From the NCBI GenBank assembly GCA_017560125.1, contig JAFYOS010000029.1:1-64000 (forward strand): a stretch of 64,000 bases of DNA, given 5' to 3'. Shown piece by piece: positions 63,478-64,000 of the stretch; positions within the stretch are counted from its first letter, which is position 1; the number at the start of each line of letters is the position of its first letter. Position numbers and translations under genes: made by a program. This DNA comes from Bacteroidaceae bacterium (lineage in GTDB: Bacteria; Bacteroidota; Bacteroidia; Bacteroidales; Bacteroidaceae). Below the pieces are notes generated by a model, which had not been told where the DNA came from, made no database searches, and saw only the letters and a program-made list of their open reading frames with translations.

Positions 63478-64000
63478 TTTCTTTTGCCTATCCATGTAGC
63501 CTTTTTCCAAATGTATTCAAGCGGGCCGTGTGCGTGCGATTTGAACCACCAGCGTGCAAACAGGAACTGCGCAACGAAAATAGCTATTCCCACAAGCAGG
63601 CTGCGGGTGTGGTCGAGCTGCATGTGCAATCCCCAGTTGTAGAATATAGCACTACCTATTATTGATTGTGTAATGTAGTTCGTAAGGCTCATTTTGCCAT
63701 AGGGGATTATCTTGCTCATCGCTTTTTTCAGCGGCGACAGGTAGTAGAGCAGCACCACGCCCGATACAAGGAACATCATGAATGCAAATTTAGCCAATGA
63801 GCTTGCGATAAGTGTGGCGGGGCCTGCCACCGCTCTGTTCTCGATGAAATTGCGGAGCATGGGTACAAGGCCGTCGAGCGGGAAGAAGGCTGCCAACGAA
63901 ATGGCGGCTGTTGCCATCCAAAAACGCATGTTGCTCTCGCTGTAACAGAATAGCCCGCGGCGTCCTATCCACATACCAAGCAGGAACAGAGCCGGTGTCT
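63474..64000 (-). CDS. DUF418-like membrane protein, C-terminal part (cut by window edge)
   Basis: The frame continues past the window: before the ATG at 63974 it reads TPALFLLG without a stop. The visible part has at least four membrane helices and the DUF418 C-terminal pattern: ALFLLGMWIGRRGLF, YGKMSLTNYITQSIIGS, FLFARWWFKSHAHGPLEYIW and a basic end. Such proteins are related to membrane acyltransferases; the function is unclear. It is the first visible gene of the operon with GNAT and YkvA genes. Confidence 0.82.
   Translation of the reverse strand, partial: TPALFLLGMWIGRRGLFCYSESNMRFWMATAAISLAAFFPLDGLVPMLRNFIENRAVAGPATLIASSLAKFAFMMFLVSGVVLLYYLSPLKKAMSKIIPYGKMSLTNYITQSIIGSAIFYNWGLHMQLDHTRSLLVGIAIFVAQFLFARWWFKSHAHGPLEYIWKKATWIGKRK

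Overview
The window looks like chromosomal DNA from an anaerobic member of the order Bacteroidales (Bacteroidota). The signs are sigma-ABfr-type promoters (TTTG, 19 nt, TAnnTTTG), few Shine-Dalgarno sequences, many lipoproteins, and families typical of the phylum: a BspA-like repeat protein, a Wzi-type capsule protein, GH43, GH13 and GH110-like glycosidases, fasciclin lipoproteins, meso-diaminopimelate dehydrogenase, and a tRNA-guanine transglycosylase without zinc cysteines. The genus cannot be fixed from sequence reading alone. Most of the window is ordinary housekeeping DNA. The accessory parts are the first 5 kb and the polysaccharide cluster at 41.5-51.3 kb.

Region 1 (1-5.0 kb): the 3' end of a 5S rRNA and its terminator, a strongly structured RNA (about 536-783), two AT-rich genes of unknown function, and a BspA-like surface protein gene. 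That gene is split by a 1.8-kb insertion (about 1737-3541) with 21-nt inverted repeats, a short direct repeat at its edges and no transposase. The insert carries two minus-strand genes, one with a PUA/EVE-like domain. Removing it restores the host reading frame exactly.

Region 2 (5.2-41.1 kb): core metabolism and information processing. It holds a DASS transporter, a LysR regulator, a 55-residue membrane protein, a CotH-like lipoprotein, lon-tgt-lptF/G-DEAD helicase, proC, a thioesterase, aspA, ddh, an ABC-F protein, an S37-type peptidase with an orphan ABC ATPase, a MalY/PatB enzyme with GH43, a TPR protein, pgk, nth-pheS, an AGCS symporter, a fasciclin lipoprotein, an AlaX-like protein, a 5'-nucleotidase, mtgA, and fabD-GH13-DUF4919. 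Strong hairpin terminators separate most units.

Region 3 (41.5-55.9 kb): a compact exopolysaccharide operon of export protein, chain-length protein, flippase, polymerase-like protein, a fused GT2-GT4 glycosyltransferase and a heparinase-II/III-like protein. It faces a minus-strand block holding a beta-barrel protein, an ECF sigma/anti-sigma pair with a small secreted protein, and a Wzi-type protein with a lipocalin-like lipoprotein.

Region 4 (56-64 kb): a GH110-like beta-helix lipoprotein, then a tight run of a U32 protein, a kinase fused to a RapZ C-terminal domain, and an M18 aminopeptidase. A minus-strand operon (DUF418, GNAT, YkvA) runs off the right edge. I saw no tRNA gene, CRISPR array, prophage or complete insertion sequence.
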